Assembly (NCBI RefSeq): GCF_013283665.1
Contig: NZ_JABEKU010000001.1
Span: 3,627,137 to 3,691,136, forward strand
Origin: Ensifer sesbaniae
GTDB lineage: Bacteria > Pseudomonadota > Alphaproteobacteria > Rhizobiales > Rhizobiaceae
Reading direction: 5' to 3'
Length of the DNA stretch: 64,000 bases
The notes below the pieces were generated by a model. The model did not search any database, was not told the origin of the DNA, and saw only the letters and a list, made by a program, of their open reading frames with translations. Below are positions 16,767 through 27,258 of the stretch, piece after piece. The position numbers and the translations under genes were made by a program. Positions within the stretch are counted from its first letter, which is position 1. Each line of letters opens with the position of its first letter.

Positions 16767-17606
16767 ATGACCGCACGCATGGACAAGAGATTTGCCGATG
16801 TTGCGGCCGAGGGACGTCCGGTCCTCGTCACCTATTTCATGGGCGGCGATCCTGACTTCGAGACGTCGGTCTCGATCATGAAGGCGCTGCCGAAGGCTGG
16901 GGCCGACGTCATCGAGCTGGGCATGCCCTTTTCGGATCCGATGGCCGATGGCCCGGCGATCCAGCTTGCCGGTCAGCGCTCGCTGAAGGGCGGCCAGACG
17001 CTCGCCAAGACGCTCGAGATCGCGCGCCGCTTCCGCGAGGAAGACCAGCGCACGCCGATCGTGCTGATGGGATACTACAACCCGATCTACATCTATGGCG
17101 TCGACCGCTTCCTGACGGATGCGCTTGCCGCCGGCATCGACGGCCTGATCGTCGTCGACCTGCCGCCGGAAATGGACGACGAGCTCTGCGTTCCGGCGCT
17201 TGAGAAGGGCATCAACTTCATTCGCCTGGCGACGCCGACCACGGACGACCGCCGCCTGCCGAAGGTGCTCGAAAACACCTCCGGTTTCGTCTACTACGTG
17301 TCGATGAACGGCATCACCGGTTCGGCTCTGCCCGATCCGTCGTTGATTGCCGGTGCCGTCGGCCGTATCAAGGCGCACACCAACTTGCCGGTTTGCGTCG
17401 GTTTCGGCGTCAAGACGGCAGAACATGCAAGGGCCATCGGAGCATCCGCCGATGGCGTGGTCGTCGGTACGGCGATCGTCAACCAGATCGCGTCGAGCCT
17501 GACCGAAGAGGGCAAGGCGACTGACGCGACGGTTCCGGGTGTTGAAGCGCTGGTTAGAGGGCTCTCGGCAGGCGTGCGGTCCGCACGCCTCGCAGCAGCC
17601 GAATAA
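16767..17606 (+). CDS. trpA: Tryptophan synthase alpha chain
   Basis: Cleaves indole-3-glycerol phosphate to indole, which is channelled to TrpB. TIM barrel of 279 residues. Catalytic residues are Glu50 in [11 protein letters not shown] and Asp61 in ADGPAIQ, matching Glu49 and Asp60 of the Salmonella enzyme. Phosphate-binding loops are [11 protein letters not shown] and GVVVGTAIV. It follows trpB by four bases and precedes accD by 50 bases, the common alphaproteobacterial order. Confidence 0.97.
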   Translation: MTARMDKRFADVAAEGRPVLVTYFMGGDPDFETSVSIMKALPKAGADVIELGMPFSDPMADGPAIQLAGQRSLKGGQTLAKTLEIARRFREEDQRTPIVLMGYYNPIYIYGVDRFLTDALAAGIDGLIVVDLPPEMDDELCVPALEKGINFIRLATPTTDDRRLPKVLENTSGFVYYVSMNGITGSALPDPSLIAGAVGRIKAHTNLPVCVGFGVKTAEHARAIGASADGVVVGTAIVNQIASSLTEEGKATDATVPGVEALVRGLSAGVRSARLAAAE

Positions 17607-17656
17607 TTGCCTATATTAGCGCGCACAACCCGAAGGAAATCTTCAGGAGTTACTAA

Positions 17657-18571
17657 GTGAACTGGATCACAAACTACGTTCGGCCGAAGATCAACTCGAT
17701 GCTGGGCCGCCGGGAAGTTCCGGAAAATCTCTGGATCAAGTGCCCGGAAACCGGCGAGATGGTGTTCCACCGCGATCTCGAAGAAAACAAGTGGGTCATT
17801 CCGCAGTCCGGCTTCCACATGAAGATGCCGGCCAAGGCCCGGCTGAAGGACCTGTTCGACGGCGGCATCTATGAAGCCTTGCCGCAGCCGAAGGTTGCGC
17901 AGGACCCGTTGAAGTTCCGCGATTCCAAGAAGTATGTCGACCGCCTGCGCGACAGCCGCACCAAGACCGAACTCGAAGACACGATCGTCGCCGGCCTCGG
18001 CCGCGTCCAGGGCGTCAAGCTCGTTGCCGTCGTGCACGAGTTCAACTTCATCGGCGGCTCGCTCGGCATGGCTGCCGGCGAGGCGATCATCAAGGCCTTC
18101 GAAAAGGCGATCGCCGAGAAGTGCCCGCTGGTCATCTTCCCGGCATCGGGCGGCGCCCGCATGCAGGAAGGCATCCTGTCGCTGATGCAGCTGCCGCGCA
18201 CCACCGTTGCCGTCAACCTGCTGAAGGAAGCCGGTCTTCCCTATATCGTCGTGCTCACCAACCCGACGACCGGCGGCGTCACCGCGTCCTATGCGATGCT
18301 CGGCGACATTCACATGGCTGAGCCCGGCGCCGAAATCGGCTTTGCCGGCAAGCGTGTGATCGAGCAGACGCTGCGCGAGAAGCTGCCGGAAGGTTTCCAA
18401 ACCTCCGAATATCTGCTGGAGCACGGCATGGTCGACATGGTCGTCAAGCGCCATGATCTGCCGGCAACGCTCGCCCGGGTTCTGAAGATCCTGATGAAGA
18501 AGCCGGCGGAAGCCTCGAAACTCAACGGCGGCACACAGCCGGCTGCCTTGCCGGTCGCGGCAAGCGCTTGA
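17657..18571 (+). CDS. accD: Acetyl-CoA carboxylase carboxyltransferase beta subunit
   Basis: Carboxyltransferase subunit for malonyl-CoA formation, the first committed step of fatty acid synthesis; partner of AccA. 304 residues. The carboxyltransferase core is clear: [25 protein letters not shown] (oxyanion glycine motif), [16 protein letters not shown] and [13 protein letters not shown]. The N-terminal zinc ribbon has decayed: where E. coli AccD has four cysteines, this protein has [20 protein letters not shown] with a single cysteine and IPQS in place of the second pair. The start is GTG with CAGGAG upstream. It is co-oriented with trpA and folC, linking tryptophan, fatty acid and folate genes. 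Confidence 0.96.
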   Translation: MNWITNYVRPKINSMLGRREVPENLWIKCPETGEMVFHRDLEENKWVIPQSGFHMKMPAKARLKDLFDGGIYEALPQPKVAQDPLKFRDSKKYVDRLRDSRTKTELEDTIVAGLGRVQGVKLVAVVHEFNFIGGSLGMAAGEAIIKAFEKAIAEKCPLVIFPASGGARMQEGILSLMQLPRTTVAVNLLKEAGLPYIVVLTNPTTGGVTASYAMLGDIHMAEPGAEIGFAGKRVIEQTLREKLPEGFQTSEYLLEHGMVDMVVKRHDLPATLARVLKILMKKPAEASKLNGGTQPAALPVAASA

Positions 18572-18662
18572 AAAAGCTCGGGTAACCGGAGCTACACAGA
18601 ACAAAATGAAGCATCTCCGCGTGGAGATGCCTTGGCAGTCGAGCTTGTCGGGGCGGTGAGAG

Positions 18663-20006
18663 ATGACAGCGGTGGAAGCCAGCGAAGCGGGCTATGAGAT
18701 CGAAAAACTCCTTGCCCTCCACCCAAAGGGCTTCGACCTGTCGCTGGACAGGATCACCCGGCTTCTCGCTGCGCTCGGCAATCCGCAGGACCGCCTGCCG
18801 CCGGTGATCCATGTCGCCGGCACCAACGGCAAGGGCTCGGCAACCGCGTTCTCGCGGGCGATCCTGGAAGCGGCCGGTTTCAGCGTTCACGTCCACACGT
18901 CGCCGCATCTCGTCAATTGGCACGAGCGCTACCGCCTGGGCGTCAAGGGCGGCAAGGGACGGCTCGTCAGCGATCCCGTTCTGGCCGAGGCCGTGCGCCG
19001 CGTCGCCGAAGCCAATGGCGGCGAGAAGATCACCGTCTTCGAAATCCTGACCGCTGTCACCTTCCTGCTCTTCGCCGAGCATCCCGCGGATGTCGCGATC
19101 ATCGAGGTAGGCCTCGGCGGTCGCTTCGACGCGACGAATGTCCTTGTCCGCCCGGCCGCCTCGGTCATCATGCCGATCTCGCTCGACCATCAGTCCTATC
19201 TCGGCGACCGGGTCGAATTGATCGCCGCGGAGAAGGCCGGAATCATGAAGCGCGGCTGCCCGGTGGTGATCGGCCAGCAGGAAGAGGAAACGGCGCGCGA
19301 GGTGCTGATCTCGACGGCCGAGCGGCTTGGCTGCCCCATCTTCGTCTACGGCCAGGACTTCATGGCGCATGAGGAGTTCGGCCGTCTTGTCTATCAGGAC
19401 GAGAGCGGACTTGCCGATCTGCCGCTGCCGAAGCTGCCGGGACGTCATCAATATGCGAATGCCGCGGCGGCCATTCGTGCGGTGCGGGCCGCAGGCTTCG
19501 ACGTTTCCGAAGCGGCGATCGAAAGAGGTCTTGCCGGCGTCGAGTGGCCTGGACGCCTGCAGCGCCTGACCAGCGGCAAGCTGACGCATTATGGCCCGGC
19601 CGACGCGGAAATCTGGGTCGACGGTGGCCATAATCCGGGTGCCGGCCAGGTGATCGCCGAGGCGATGGCGACGTTCGAAGAACGCGAATCGCGGCCCCTC
19701 TTCCTGATCATCGGCATGATCAATACCAAGGATCCGGTCGGCTATTTCCGGGCGTTTCTCGATCTTGCCGAGCAGGTCTTCACCGTTCCGATCCGTGGTT
19801 CCGACGCAGGCCTTGATCCGGTGGCGCTTGCAAGCGATGCGGCTGCCGTCGGGTTCGAAGCCTCTGCCGTCTCTTCCGTTGCCGAAGCGCTGACGATCAT
19901 TGCCAATCTGGTCGACGAAGACCCGGCGCCGCCACGCATCCTGATCGGCGGCTCGCTCTATCTGGTGGGTGACGTTCTCGCCGACAACGGCACACCGCCG
20001 AAGTGA
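18663..20006 (+). CDS. folC: Bifunctional folylpolyglutamate synthase/dihydrofolate synthase
   Basis: Adds glutamate to dihydropteroate and to folates; Mur-ligase-type ATP-dependent enzyme in the cytoplasm. 447 residues. The P-loop is VAGTNGKGSATAFSRAIL and the second nucleotide-site region is VGLGGRFDATNV; the Mur-ligase central motif is ISLDHQSYLGD, and IWVDGGHNPGAGQV starts the C-terminal domain. It begins 91 bases after accD with GGTGAGAG before the ATG. A bidirectional terminator separates it from the convergent trxA. Confidence 0.95.
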   Translation: MTAVEASEAGYEIEKLLALHPKGFDLSLDRITRLLAALGNPQDRLPPVIHVAGTNGKGSATAFSRAILEAAGFSVHVHTSPHLVNWHERYRLGVKGGKGRLVSDPVLAEAVRRVAEANGGEKITVFEILTAVTFLLFAEHPADVAIIEVGLGGRFDATNVLVRPAASVIMPISLDHQSYLGDRVELIAAEKAGIMKRGCPVVIGQQEEETAREVLISTAERLGCPIFVYGQDFMAHEEFGRLVYQDESGLADLPLPKLPGRHQYANAAAAIRAVRAAGFDVSEAAIERGLAGVEWPGRLQRLTSGKLTHYGPADAEIWVDGGHNPGAGQVIAEAMATFEERESRPLFLIIGMINTKDPVGYFRAFLDLAEQVFTVPIRGSDAGLDPVALASDAAAVGFEASAVSSVAEALTIIANLVDEDPAPPRILIGGSLYLVGDVLADNGTPPK

Positions 20007-20053
20007 TTCCGAAGGCGCCGCCGCCATCTCGGTACCAGATGCAAGACAAGAAA

Positions 20054-20075
20054 AAAGCCCGGGGTTCCGGGCTTT
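20054..20075. terminator. Bidirectional terminator between folC and trxA
   Basis: AAAGCCCGG / CCGGGCTTT (20054-20062 and 20067-20075) with a 4-base loop, preceded by a run of A (20051-20056) and followed by TTTC, so it can serve folC on the plus strand and trxA on the minus strand. Confidence 0.85.
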
Positions 20076-20103
20076 CTGCTGCAGTAGTTAGTCAGCGAAC
20101 GTC

Positions 20104-20427
20104 TCAGGCGACAGCCGTGGAGATCCACGAGGAAAGGGCCGTCTTCGGTGCGGCGCCGACCTTGATGTCGGCCACTTCACCGGCCTTGAACATGGCGAGC
20201 GTCGGGATCGAGCGGACGCCGTACTGGGCAGCCAGTTCCGGATTTTCGTCGATGTTGAGCTTAACAACCTTGACCTTACCGGCGAGCTCGTTGGAGATTT
20301 CCTCGAGGCTCGGTGCGATCATCTTGCACGGGCCGCACCATTCAGCCCAGAAATCGACAACCACCGGCTCGGCGGCGTTCAGCACTTCCTGCTGAAAATT
20401 GGACGTATCGACCTTTACAGTAGCCAT
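20104..20427 (-). CDS. trxA: Thioredoxin 1
   Basis: Cytoplasmic disulfide reductase of 107 residues. The active site is [10 protein letters not shown] with Cys31 and Cys34; VVDFWAEW before it and the cis-proline loop [13 protein letters not shown] after it complete the thioredoxin fold. AAGGAG precedes the ATG. It lies 86 bases downstream of addA on the same strand and may be the last gene of the divL-to-trxA unit or have its own promoter in that gap. Confidence 0.96.
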   Translation of the reverse strand: MATVKVDTSNFQQEVLNAAEPVVVDFWAEWCGPCKMIAPSLEEISNELAGKVKVVKLNIDENPELAAQYGVRSIPTLAMFKAGEVADIKVGAAPKTALSSWISTAVA

Positions 20428-20513
20428 AGGCTGCTCCTTGCGTTCGGAATGGCAGTATCCAGATGTTGTGCCTCATGTGAGAGGGCGCCGCTGGATTTTC
20501 AATATCCGGTATC

Positions 20514-23500
20514 TCACTTTGTCGCGAGGTCTTCAAGGCTCCTGTCGAGCACCTGATCCGCAACGACGTGGATTGCCGGCCCTTCGGTGAAGATCAGCAC
20601 GCATCGGAACCTGTGCCCGGGATAGAGCGGCCGCAAGAGTTCGCGATAGATCGCCAGCTGTGCCCTGTAGGCGAAGGGAATATCCTCCTGCGAAGCCGGC
20701 ACCTGTCGGTTCGTCTTGAAATCCGCAATGGTCACGATCCCGTCGCCGACGGCGAGCCGGTCGATGCGGCCGGAAACCGCGTGATCGCGCGTGCCGAGCG
20801 TGAGCGTGCCCATGACCGAGACTTCGGCGCGGCTGCCGGCCGAGAAGAGCGCCCTGAGATCGGGGTGGTCGAGCACATTCTCGACGCCGGCAATCAGCGC
20901 GGCGCGCTGCTCGGGCGACCAGCGGGGCACGGAACGCAGAAGATAGCGCTCGGCTGCGGCGCGGCGATCATCGCCCGGAATGGAGGGCAGGACCTGCAGC
21001 AGGCGGTGCAGGATGGCGCCGCGCAACATCGAGAGATTTGCCGGTGCCTTTTCCGAAAACAGGGCGGACCCGACGAGCCCATCGCCGTCGTCCTCGTCGA
21101 TGGCGATCCCGACGCCGGAAGGGCTGAGCGGGCGTGGCAGCCGCTTCTGCGGTGGCAATGGTGTCGAAAGCGCCTTCGGCAGGCCGGACGCCGGACGGCT
21201 GGCATCCGGCGAGAGCGCTTCCTTGGAGGGAAGGTCGCGCTCAAGCTGTCGTTCACGCCAGGCATGGCCGGACCATTCCTCGCCGCCGGCATGGAAGGTT
21301 GTCGGATGGCCGCGGCCGCTTTCGTCCCCGGCCAGGCTCGCCTGAACCATAGCATGCCATGTTTCGGCTACGGCCCGCTGTCCGCGGTAGCCGCAGACGA
21401 CCAGACGGTCGGCGGCGCGGGTCATGCCGACATAGAGCAGGCGCCGATATTCTTCCTCGGCGAGCGTTTTCAGACGATCGCTGTCGGCGGTGATCAGCGA
21501 GTTCGACTCCGAGCCCGGTGCGCGCCACACCGGCAGTGACAGGATCGCGCCATCTGCTCGAGGAAGCTCGAGGAAGCGGAGCGAAGGGACATGCTGGTTG
21601 CTGAAGGGTGCGCCGCCGCCGTCGACGAGGAAGACGACGGGCGCTTCGAGACCCTTGGCGGCATGCACGGTCATGATCCGGACTTCGTCGCGTTCCTTGT
21701 CCTGTTCGCGCTTGACCGTCGGCGCTTCCATTTCCAGTGTCGAAACGAAGGCCTGCAGTCCGGGGAGGCCGCTTCTTTCCTGGTCGAGCGCGAAGGTGAG
21801 GAACTCGTCGAGAATGTCGCTGACCTCGGTGCCGAGCCGCGCCAGGAAGGCCGCCCGGCCGCCATGCACGCCAAGAATGCGGGCATAGAAATCGTGCGGT
21901 GCAAGCTGGGTTGCGAGCGCCACATAGCCTTTCAGTACCCTTGCTGCCTGGTGGAACAGGATACCATCGGCCGCCTCCGCCTGCAGACGTTGCCACAGGC
22001 TTTCGCCTACTTTGCGGCGCGCCGCGAGTTCGAACAGCGCGTCTTCCCCGAGATTGAACAAGGGGCTTTTCAGCAGCGCGGCGAGCGAGAGATCGTCCTG
22101 CGGCAAGAGGACGAACCGCCCGAGAGCAAGCAGATCCTGGACCGCAATATGTTTGGTGAGCACCAGCCGGTCGGCGCCGGCGACCGGAATGTTGTTGCGG
22201 CGCTTGAGCGCCCGGGTCAGCGCATTGACGAAGGCGTCGCGTTTGCGGACCAGCACGATCACGTCGCCCGGACGCATCGGCCGGCGAACACCCTTCTCGA
22301 CGATGGTCTCCTTGCCGATCCAGCTCTCCAACACGCCGGCGATCCGACGTGCGAGGATGTTGACCGGCGCACTCTCAGGCGTCGCATCGAAGGCCGCGGT
22401 CCATTCCTCGTCCGTATCCATCGGTTCGGCGGCAACCACGTCCCAGATATCGACCGCACCGGGATGGCCGATGCGGTTCGAAGCATGAACGACCGGTTCG
22501 CTGCGGGCGCTGAGGCCCCGTGCATGCGCCGGATTGGCGAAGACGGTATCGACGGCGGAAAGCACGTCGACAGTCGAGCGGAAGGAGAGTTGTAGGCGGA
22601 TGGGCTCGAAGGCCTTGCCGCCGTCGCGCACGCGCCGTTCGGTTTCCTGGCTCTCATGCGAAAACCGCTCTGGCCGCGCACCCTGGAAGGAATAGATCGA
22701 CTGTTTCTCGTCGCCGACGGCAAACATCGTGCGGTTGGCGCCGCGGGCGCTTTCGCCGGAAAAGAAGTCGGCGGCCAGCGCCTGGATGATGGTCCATTGC
22801 GCCGGGCTGGTATCCTGCGCCTCGTCGACGAGGATGTGGTCGATACCCTGGTCGAGCTTGTAATGCACCCAGGCGCTGACGTCGCCGCGGGCAAAGAGCG
22901 CCGCGGTGCGGTTGATCAGGTCCTCGAAATCGAGCTGGCTGCGGCGCCGCTTGAGCTCCTCGTAGTCGACGTTGAGCCTTTCGGCGAGCGTCAGCGCCGC
23001 AAGCGTCGCCTCGAACATCTTGAGAATGCTGATGTGATCGATGCAGGCGACCACATGGCGGTAGGCTTCGTCCACGAGGTCCACGAGATCGGGGGCCGCC
23101 TGCTGCATCGCCTTGTTGAGGAAGGTGGATTGTGCCCGGGCCTTACCAGTTCCGGTGAAGAACAGGTGCCGGAGACCGTCGTAGCGCGCACTCACGTCCG
23201 TGAGCTTGGAAACGTTTCGGAGTCCCCCGGCGAAGTCGAGCACTTTTGTTCCGCCGACACTCGCGGCAAGCGAGAAATATCGTTTCAGGGCCGCGCCGTT
23301 CAGTCCCGCCAACGGCCAGATCGCGGCCATGGCGCTGTCGACGCTTTCATCCGGCGCCAGCTTCAGGGCCCTGCGCAGCTCGGCCTCGGTGCCGCCATAC
23401 GCGCCGGCATGTTCGAGAAAGATCTGGATCGAGGTCCGGTTCTCGACGATCGCCGCGAGTAGCCTTTCCAGCCCGGTGTCGTCGGCGAGGTTCAGCACGG

Positions 23501-24080
23501 TGGCAAAGGCGCGCGCCAGTTCCGGATCGTCCTTGGCTGCCGTCGCCGTCAGTAGCATACGGCGCGCATCGGCAAGCAGTACGGCGGCAGCGCGGTCGTC
23601 GAGGACCGAGAAATGTCCGGCGACGTTGGCTTCCAGTGGAAACTGATGCAGCAGTGCTTCGCAGAAAGCGTGAATCGTCTGGATCTTCAGGCCGCCCGGC
23701 GTCTCCAACGCGCGGGCGAAGAGGCGGCGCGCTTCCTGCAGCTTCAGGAGACCAGGCCGCTCGCCCTCGATCGCCTCGATCCGCTTTTCGAGCGTCGCGT
23801 CGTCGAGCGTGACCCATTCCGCCAGACGCTCGAAGACGCGGTTCGACATTTCGGATGCGGCCGCCTTGGTATAGGTCAGGCAGAGGATGGCCGACGGCCG
23901 GCAGCCGGCGAGCAGCAGCCGGATCACCCGCTGGGTCAGCACGTGCGTCTTGCCGGATCCGGCATTGGCCGAAACCCAGGCGGAACGCGCGGGGTCGGAG
24001 GCAAGCGACTGCCGGCGCGAGGTCCAGTCGAGCCAGGCTTGCGGCGTCGCCTGCTCGGGGCCGGGGCTGTCATCCCTCAT
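20514..24080 (-). CDS. addA: Double-strand break repair helicase AddA
   Basis: Helicase-nuclease subunit that processes double-strand breaks for RecA with AddB, the RecBCD counterpart in alphaproteobacteria. About 1,188 residues. Domains in order: Walker A SANAGSGKTHVLTQRV near residue 37, UvrD-type motif II LVDEAQDTSPAQW, motif III VGDEKQSIYSFQGA, motif V IMTVHAAKGLEAPVVFLVD, motif VI YVGMTRAADRL, and a C-terminal RecB-type nuclease domain with TIADFKTNRQ. ATG 24080 overlaps the addB stop by 11 bases; an extension to 24173 would run inside addB and lacks family similarity. Confidence 0.95.
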   Translation of the reverse strand: MRDDSPGPEQATPQAWLDWTSRRQSLASDPARSAWVSANAGSGKTHVLTQRVIRLLLAGCRPSAILCLTYTKAAASEMSNRVFERLAEWVTLDDATLEKRIEAIEGERPGLLKLQEARRLFARALETPGGLKIQTIHAFCEALLHQFPLEANVAGHFSVLDDRAAAVLLADARRMLLTATAAKDDPELARAFATVLNLADDTGLERLLAAIVENRTSIQIFLEHAGAYGGTEAELRRALKLAPDESVDSAMAAIWPLAGLNGAALKRYFSLAASVGGTKVLDFAGGLRNVSKLTDVSARYDGLRHLFFTGTGKARAQSTFLNKAMQQAAPDLVDLVDEAYRHVVACIDHISILKMFEATLAALTLAERLNVDYEELKRRRSQLDFEDLINRTAALFARGDVSAWVHYKLDQGIDHILVDEAQDTSPAQWTIIQALAADFFSGESARGANRTMFAVGDEKQSIYSFQGARPERFSHESQETERRVRDGGKAFEPIRLQLSFRSTVDVLSAVDTVFANPAHARGLSARSEPVVHASNRIGHPGAVDIWDVVAAEPMDTDEEWTAAFDATPESAPVNILARRIAGVLESWIGKETIVEKGVRRPMRPGDVIVLVRKRDAFVNALTRALKRRNNIPVAGADRLVLTKHIAVQDLLALGRFVLLPQDDLSLAALLKSPLFNLGEDALFELAARRKVGESLWQRLQAEAADGILFHQAARVLKGYVALATQLAPHDFYARILGVHGGRAAFLARLGTEVSDILDEFLTFALDQERSGLPGLQAFVSTLEMEAPTVKREQDKERDEVRIMTVHAAKGLEAPVVFLVDGGGAPFSNQHVPSLRFLELPRADGAILSLPVWRAPGSESNSLITADSDRLKTLAEEEYRRLLYVGMTRAADRLVVCGYRGQRAVAETWHAMVQASLAGDESGRGHPTTFHAGGEEWSGHAWRERQLERDLPSKEALSPDASRPASGLPKALSTPLPPQKRLPRPLSPSGVGIAIDEDDGDGLVGSALFSEKAPANLSMLRGAILHRLLQVLPSIPGDDRRAAAERYLLRSVPRWSPEQRAALIAGVENVLDHPDLRALFSAGSRAEVSVMGTLTLGTRDHAVSGRIDRLAVGDGIVTIADFKTNRQVPASQEDIPFAYRAQLAIYRELLRPLYPGHRFRCVLIFTEGPAIHVVADQVLDRSLEDLATK

Positions 24081-27000
24081 CGCCGTTCTCCTCCTCGCTA
24101 TCGGCCGTCGACCATTCGGCCACACGTGCCAAATGGTCGTATTCGCCACCGTAGTCGCGCTCTTTCTGAACAATCAGCCGGGAAGCAAAACCGTGTTTTC
24201 CCGAAAGAAGGGCGCTGAGCAGTTTTCTGAGCTCGGCCAGGGACTCGTCGGCAAGCTGGTCCGCGGATCTGGTCTCCTTCGACCTGCTGCCTTCGTTGTT
24301 GACCGCATCCGACTTGAAGCGTGAGCCGGGCTTGAGCCGGACATAGAGCAGCGACTGCGGATGGCTCGGTGGCACGTCCTTGAAGGCGCCGGCCTTGAGC
24401 GCCGCCGCCTCCAGGGCGAGCTGGGGATCAAGCAGCACGCGGGCTTCCGTCGCCGATGGGCTGGAACCGGTCTTGTAGTCGATGATCTCGACGCTGCCGT
24501 CGGTCATCGTATCGAGCCGGTCGGCGATGCCGGTCAACCGCATGTCGGCGATGCCCAGTTCCATCGATGCCGGAACCTCGGTGCGCGAGCGGCGGATGAA
24601 GCGTGCGCGTTCCCGCTCCCACTTGATGAAAGCCGCGCCGACGGCGGCGAAGCGTGGCCGCCAGATCGTGTCGATATGCGTCGGCAGCCGCGCCTCATCG
24701 AAGACCTCGTTCAGCAGCCGATGCATTTCCTCTTCGGCCGCGGGCGACATCAGATCGACGCCGGAGCGCACGAAACGCTCGACGATCTGGTGATAAAGCG
24801 TGCCACGCTCGGCCGGGCCGGGGTCGCTGTTGAACGGCAGCAGCGGATGCAGGCGTAGGATGCGCCGGGCGTAGACCGCATAGGGGTCGCGCCTCAGGCG
24901 CGAGACCTCGCTGAAGGAATACTTGCGCGGCTGCAGGTCCGCCGGCGGCTTGGGTGCCGGGCGTTCGGCAAGCGGCTGCCGCCCCCCATCGTCGAGCATT
25001 CGGGCCCAGGTCAGATAGTCCGCACCATTGGCCTGCAAGGCCTCAACTAGCCGGTTGCCGCCAAGCGCCAGCAGGCGCTGTAGCCAGCGCGAGGCGACGG
25101 TGGGTGCCGCGCCCTGGCGCATCGAGCGGGTGAAGATCAGTCGCCGTGCGCCGCAGGCCATCTGGAAATCATGCGCCAGCTGGCCGATGCGTCGCTCCGG
25201 CGGTTCGAGACCGATGCCCGTCTTCATCGTGCGCGACAGGAACGGATCGTTGGCAGTCTGGCCCGGCCAATTGCCCTCGTTCATGGCGCCGAGCACCACC
25301 AGATCCATGCTCTGCAGGCGTGATTCCAGCGCGCCGAAGATGAAGACCCGCGGATGGCGCATGGAACGCGGCTTGACCGCTGCGCCGGCGGCGAGCGCTT
25401 CCATGACATCGCACCATTGCGGTCCATCCGCCGTCATCTGGCCATCGGTTTCGATGATGCCGCGAAGCAGGGTCGCCAGCGTATCCGCCGCCTCGCCGGA
25501 CCAGAGCCCACCGAGATCGCCGCGCTCGTCGGCCGAGGCCGCTTCCAGCGCCTGGCCGGTACGCGTCGCCCAGTCGGCGAAGGTGAATTCCTCCGAGAAA
25601 ACACGGCTGCCGTCCTTGCTGCGGCTCAGTGCCGAAGCGAGCGGTGCCACTGCGTGGCCGATCTTCATCGCCAGATCGCGGGCTGCCTGAAGCTCCTCGG
25701 CGCCGATGCCGACGCGCCACTCCGGCGGGTGGCGATCGGCCCCGTGCCCGGCAATGGCCGCATCGAGCAGGGGTTCCAGGGCGAGGATATCGACGGTTGC
25801 GGTGCTGCCGCGCAGCGCCATGCGTTCGAGCGCGTCGGCGCCCTGACGCATCGTCTCACACGATAGCCCGAAGCGCGCCAGCGGGTGCTTGAGCAGTGCC
25901 ACCAAGGGCACGAGATCGCCGGGGCGCAGACTAGCCTCCAGAAGCAGGCGCATGAAGCTGCCCTGAGGCGTTGAGGACAGCGGCGTGCCGGCGGAATCGT
26001 CGGCCTCGATACCGAAGCGGGCAAGCTCGGCGCCGACCCGTCGTGCGAGATTTCGGTCCGGCGTGATCAGTGCCGCCTGGCTATCCTCGCTGCCTTCGAG
26101 CGCCAGCCGCAACGCAACGGCAATGACGGCCGCCTCCTCGCGTTCGTTGGCGGTTTCGATGAGGGCTGCATCCCTGAAGGCGGCGTGCAGCGATTCGCCA
26201 TCGAGTTCGCTGCGCCTTTCGGTCCAGGCACTGGTCGCCTTGGTCGGCAGAAGGGCATACGAGAGAATCTCGGCGCGGACGTCGAGGTCCGTTTCGGCGT
26301 CGGCCAGGGTGGTCACGTCCGACCGGATGACGCCCATGCGCTTCAGCAGCCGGTAGAAGCCGTATTGCGGATGGCTGCGGCTTGCTGGGTCCGGCCTGCC
26401 GTCAAGGGCTGCGTCGGCGACGATCATGTCCCATTCGGCATCGCTCATCGTCTGGTCGAGACCGGGCAGCACGATCGTGCCGTTTGGAAGCTTCTGCACG
26501 GCGGCAATCAGCGCGGCGGTCGCAGGAATCGAGCCGGTCGAACCAGCTATGATGATCGGGCCCTCGATCTTGCCGGCGGCGATGCGCTGCGTTTCGGCCT
26601 GAAGGATGGCGTTGCGGTGGCGGGCAGGGGAGGATTGCTTGAGCTCCTCCAGCCGCTCCGGCCAGTAGCTGCGGGCAATCTTCAGGAATTCGAGCGTCAG
26701 CTGCCACCACAGCGCATGCTCGCCGGCATCGAGCCGGTCGAGCTCGTCCCAATCCAGTTCTTCCGTCTCCATCGCATCGATGAGTTCGGCGAGATTGCGC
26801 GCGAGCCAGATCGCATCCGCCGGGCTTGCCGGCGCGATCAGCGGGCTCTCCGCATGAATGTCGAGCACCACCTTCGGCAGCCGGTTGCGCCAGGCAAGGA
26901 TCAGCCGCCCAAGCTCGATCAGGCGCGCCGTGCCGGGCAGGGGCGGGGCCAGATCGAGGATCGCCGGTACCTCGGCATCGAAGAAGCCGCTGTCGTCGTC

Positions 27001-27258
27001 GGTCTCGCCGAGCGCCTTGATGGTAGGCAGGATGGTGGAGCGGCCGCCGAGCAGATCGACGAATTCGGATCTGAGCACACGGGCCGAGCGCCGTGTCGGC
27101 ACGAAGATCGTCACGCCCGCAAGCGGCAGGGGATCGGCCGGATCGTAGCGGAAGTCCGGGGTCAGGCTACCGTCGCAAAGCCTTTCGGCGAGTGTCTTCA
27201 GGAACGGGAGGCCGGGCGGGATCGTGAAGACGTTGGACCGGCGGCCGCTCACGCTCAT
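24070..27258 (-). CDS. addB: Double-strand break repair protein AddB
   Basis: Partner of AddA; 1,062 residues. The alphaproteobacterial AddB type has an inactivated helicase-like N-terminal region (TIFVPTRRSARVLRSEFVDLL) and a C-terminal RecB-family nuclease domain with VEIIDYKTGSSPS (catalytic D-x-K) and the upstream ERGTLYHQIVERF histidine motif. YSFSEVSRLRRDPYAVYARRIL precedes the nuclease domain. Its ATG overlaps the murU stop by four bases and its stop overlaps addA by 11 bases, so the three genes are translationally coupled. Confidence 0.94.
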   Translation of the reverse strand: MSVSGRRSNVFTIPPGLPFLKTLAERLCDGSLTPDFRYDPADPLPLAGVTIFVPTRRSARVLRSEFVDLLGGRSTILPTIKALGETDDDSGFFDAEVPAILDLAPPLPGTARLIELGRLILAWRNRLPKVVLDIHAESPLIAPASPADAIWLARNLAELIDAMETEELDWDELDRLDAGEHALWWQLTLEFLKIARSYWPERLEELKQSSPARHRNAILQAETQRIAAGKIEGPIIIAGSTGSIPATAALIAAVQKLPNGTIVLPGLDQTMSDAEWDMIVADAALDGRPDPASRSHPQYGFYRLLKRMGVIRSDVTTLADAETDLDVRAEILSYALLPTKATSAWTERRSELDGESLHAAFRDAALIETANEREEAAVIAVALRLALEGSEDSQAALITPDRNLARRVGAELARFGIEADDSAGTPLSSTPQGSFMRLLLEASLRPGDLVPLVALLKHPLARFGLSCETMRQGADALERMALRGSTATVDILALEPLLDAAIAGHGADRHPPEWRVGIGAEELQAARDLAMKIGHAVAPLASALSRSKDGSRVFSEEFTFADWATRTGQALEAASADERGDLGGLWSGEAADTLATLLRGIIETDGQMTADGPQWCDVMEALAAGAAVKPRSMRHPRVFIFGALESRLQSMDLVVLGAMNEGNWPGQTANDPFLSRTMKTGIGLEPPERRIGQLAHDFQMACGARRLIFTRSMRQGAAPTVASRWLQRLLALGGNRLVEALQANGADYLTWARMLDDGGRQPLAERPAPKPPADLQPRKYSFSEVSRLRRDPYAVYARRILRLHPLLPFNSDPGPAERGTLYHQIVERFVRSGVDLMSPAAEEEMHRLLNEVFDEARLPTHIDTIWRPRFAAVGAAFIKWERERARFIRRSRTEVPASMELGIADMRLTGIADRLDTMTDGSVEIIDYKTGSSPSATEARVLLDPQLALEAAALKAGAFKDVPPSHPQSLLYVRLKPGSRFKSDAVNNEGSRSKETRSADQLADESLAELRKLLSALLSGKHGFASRLIVQKERDYGGEYDHLARVAEWSTADSEEENGDEG

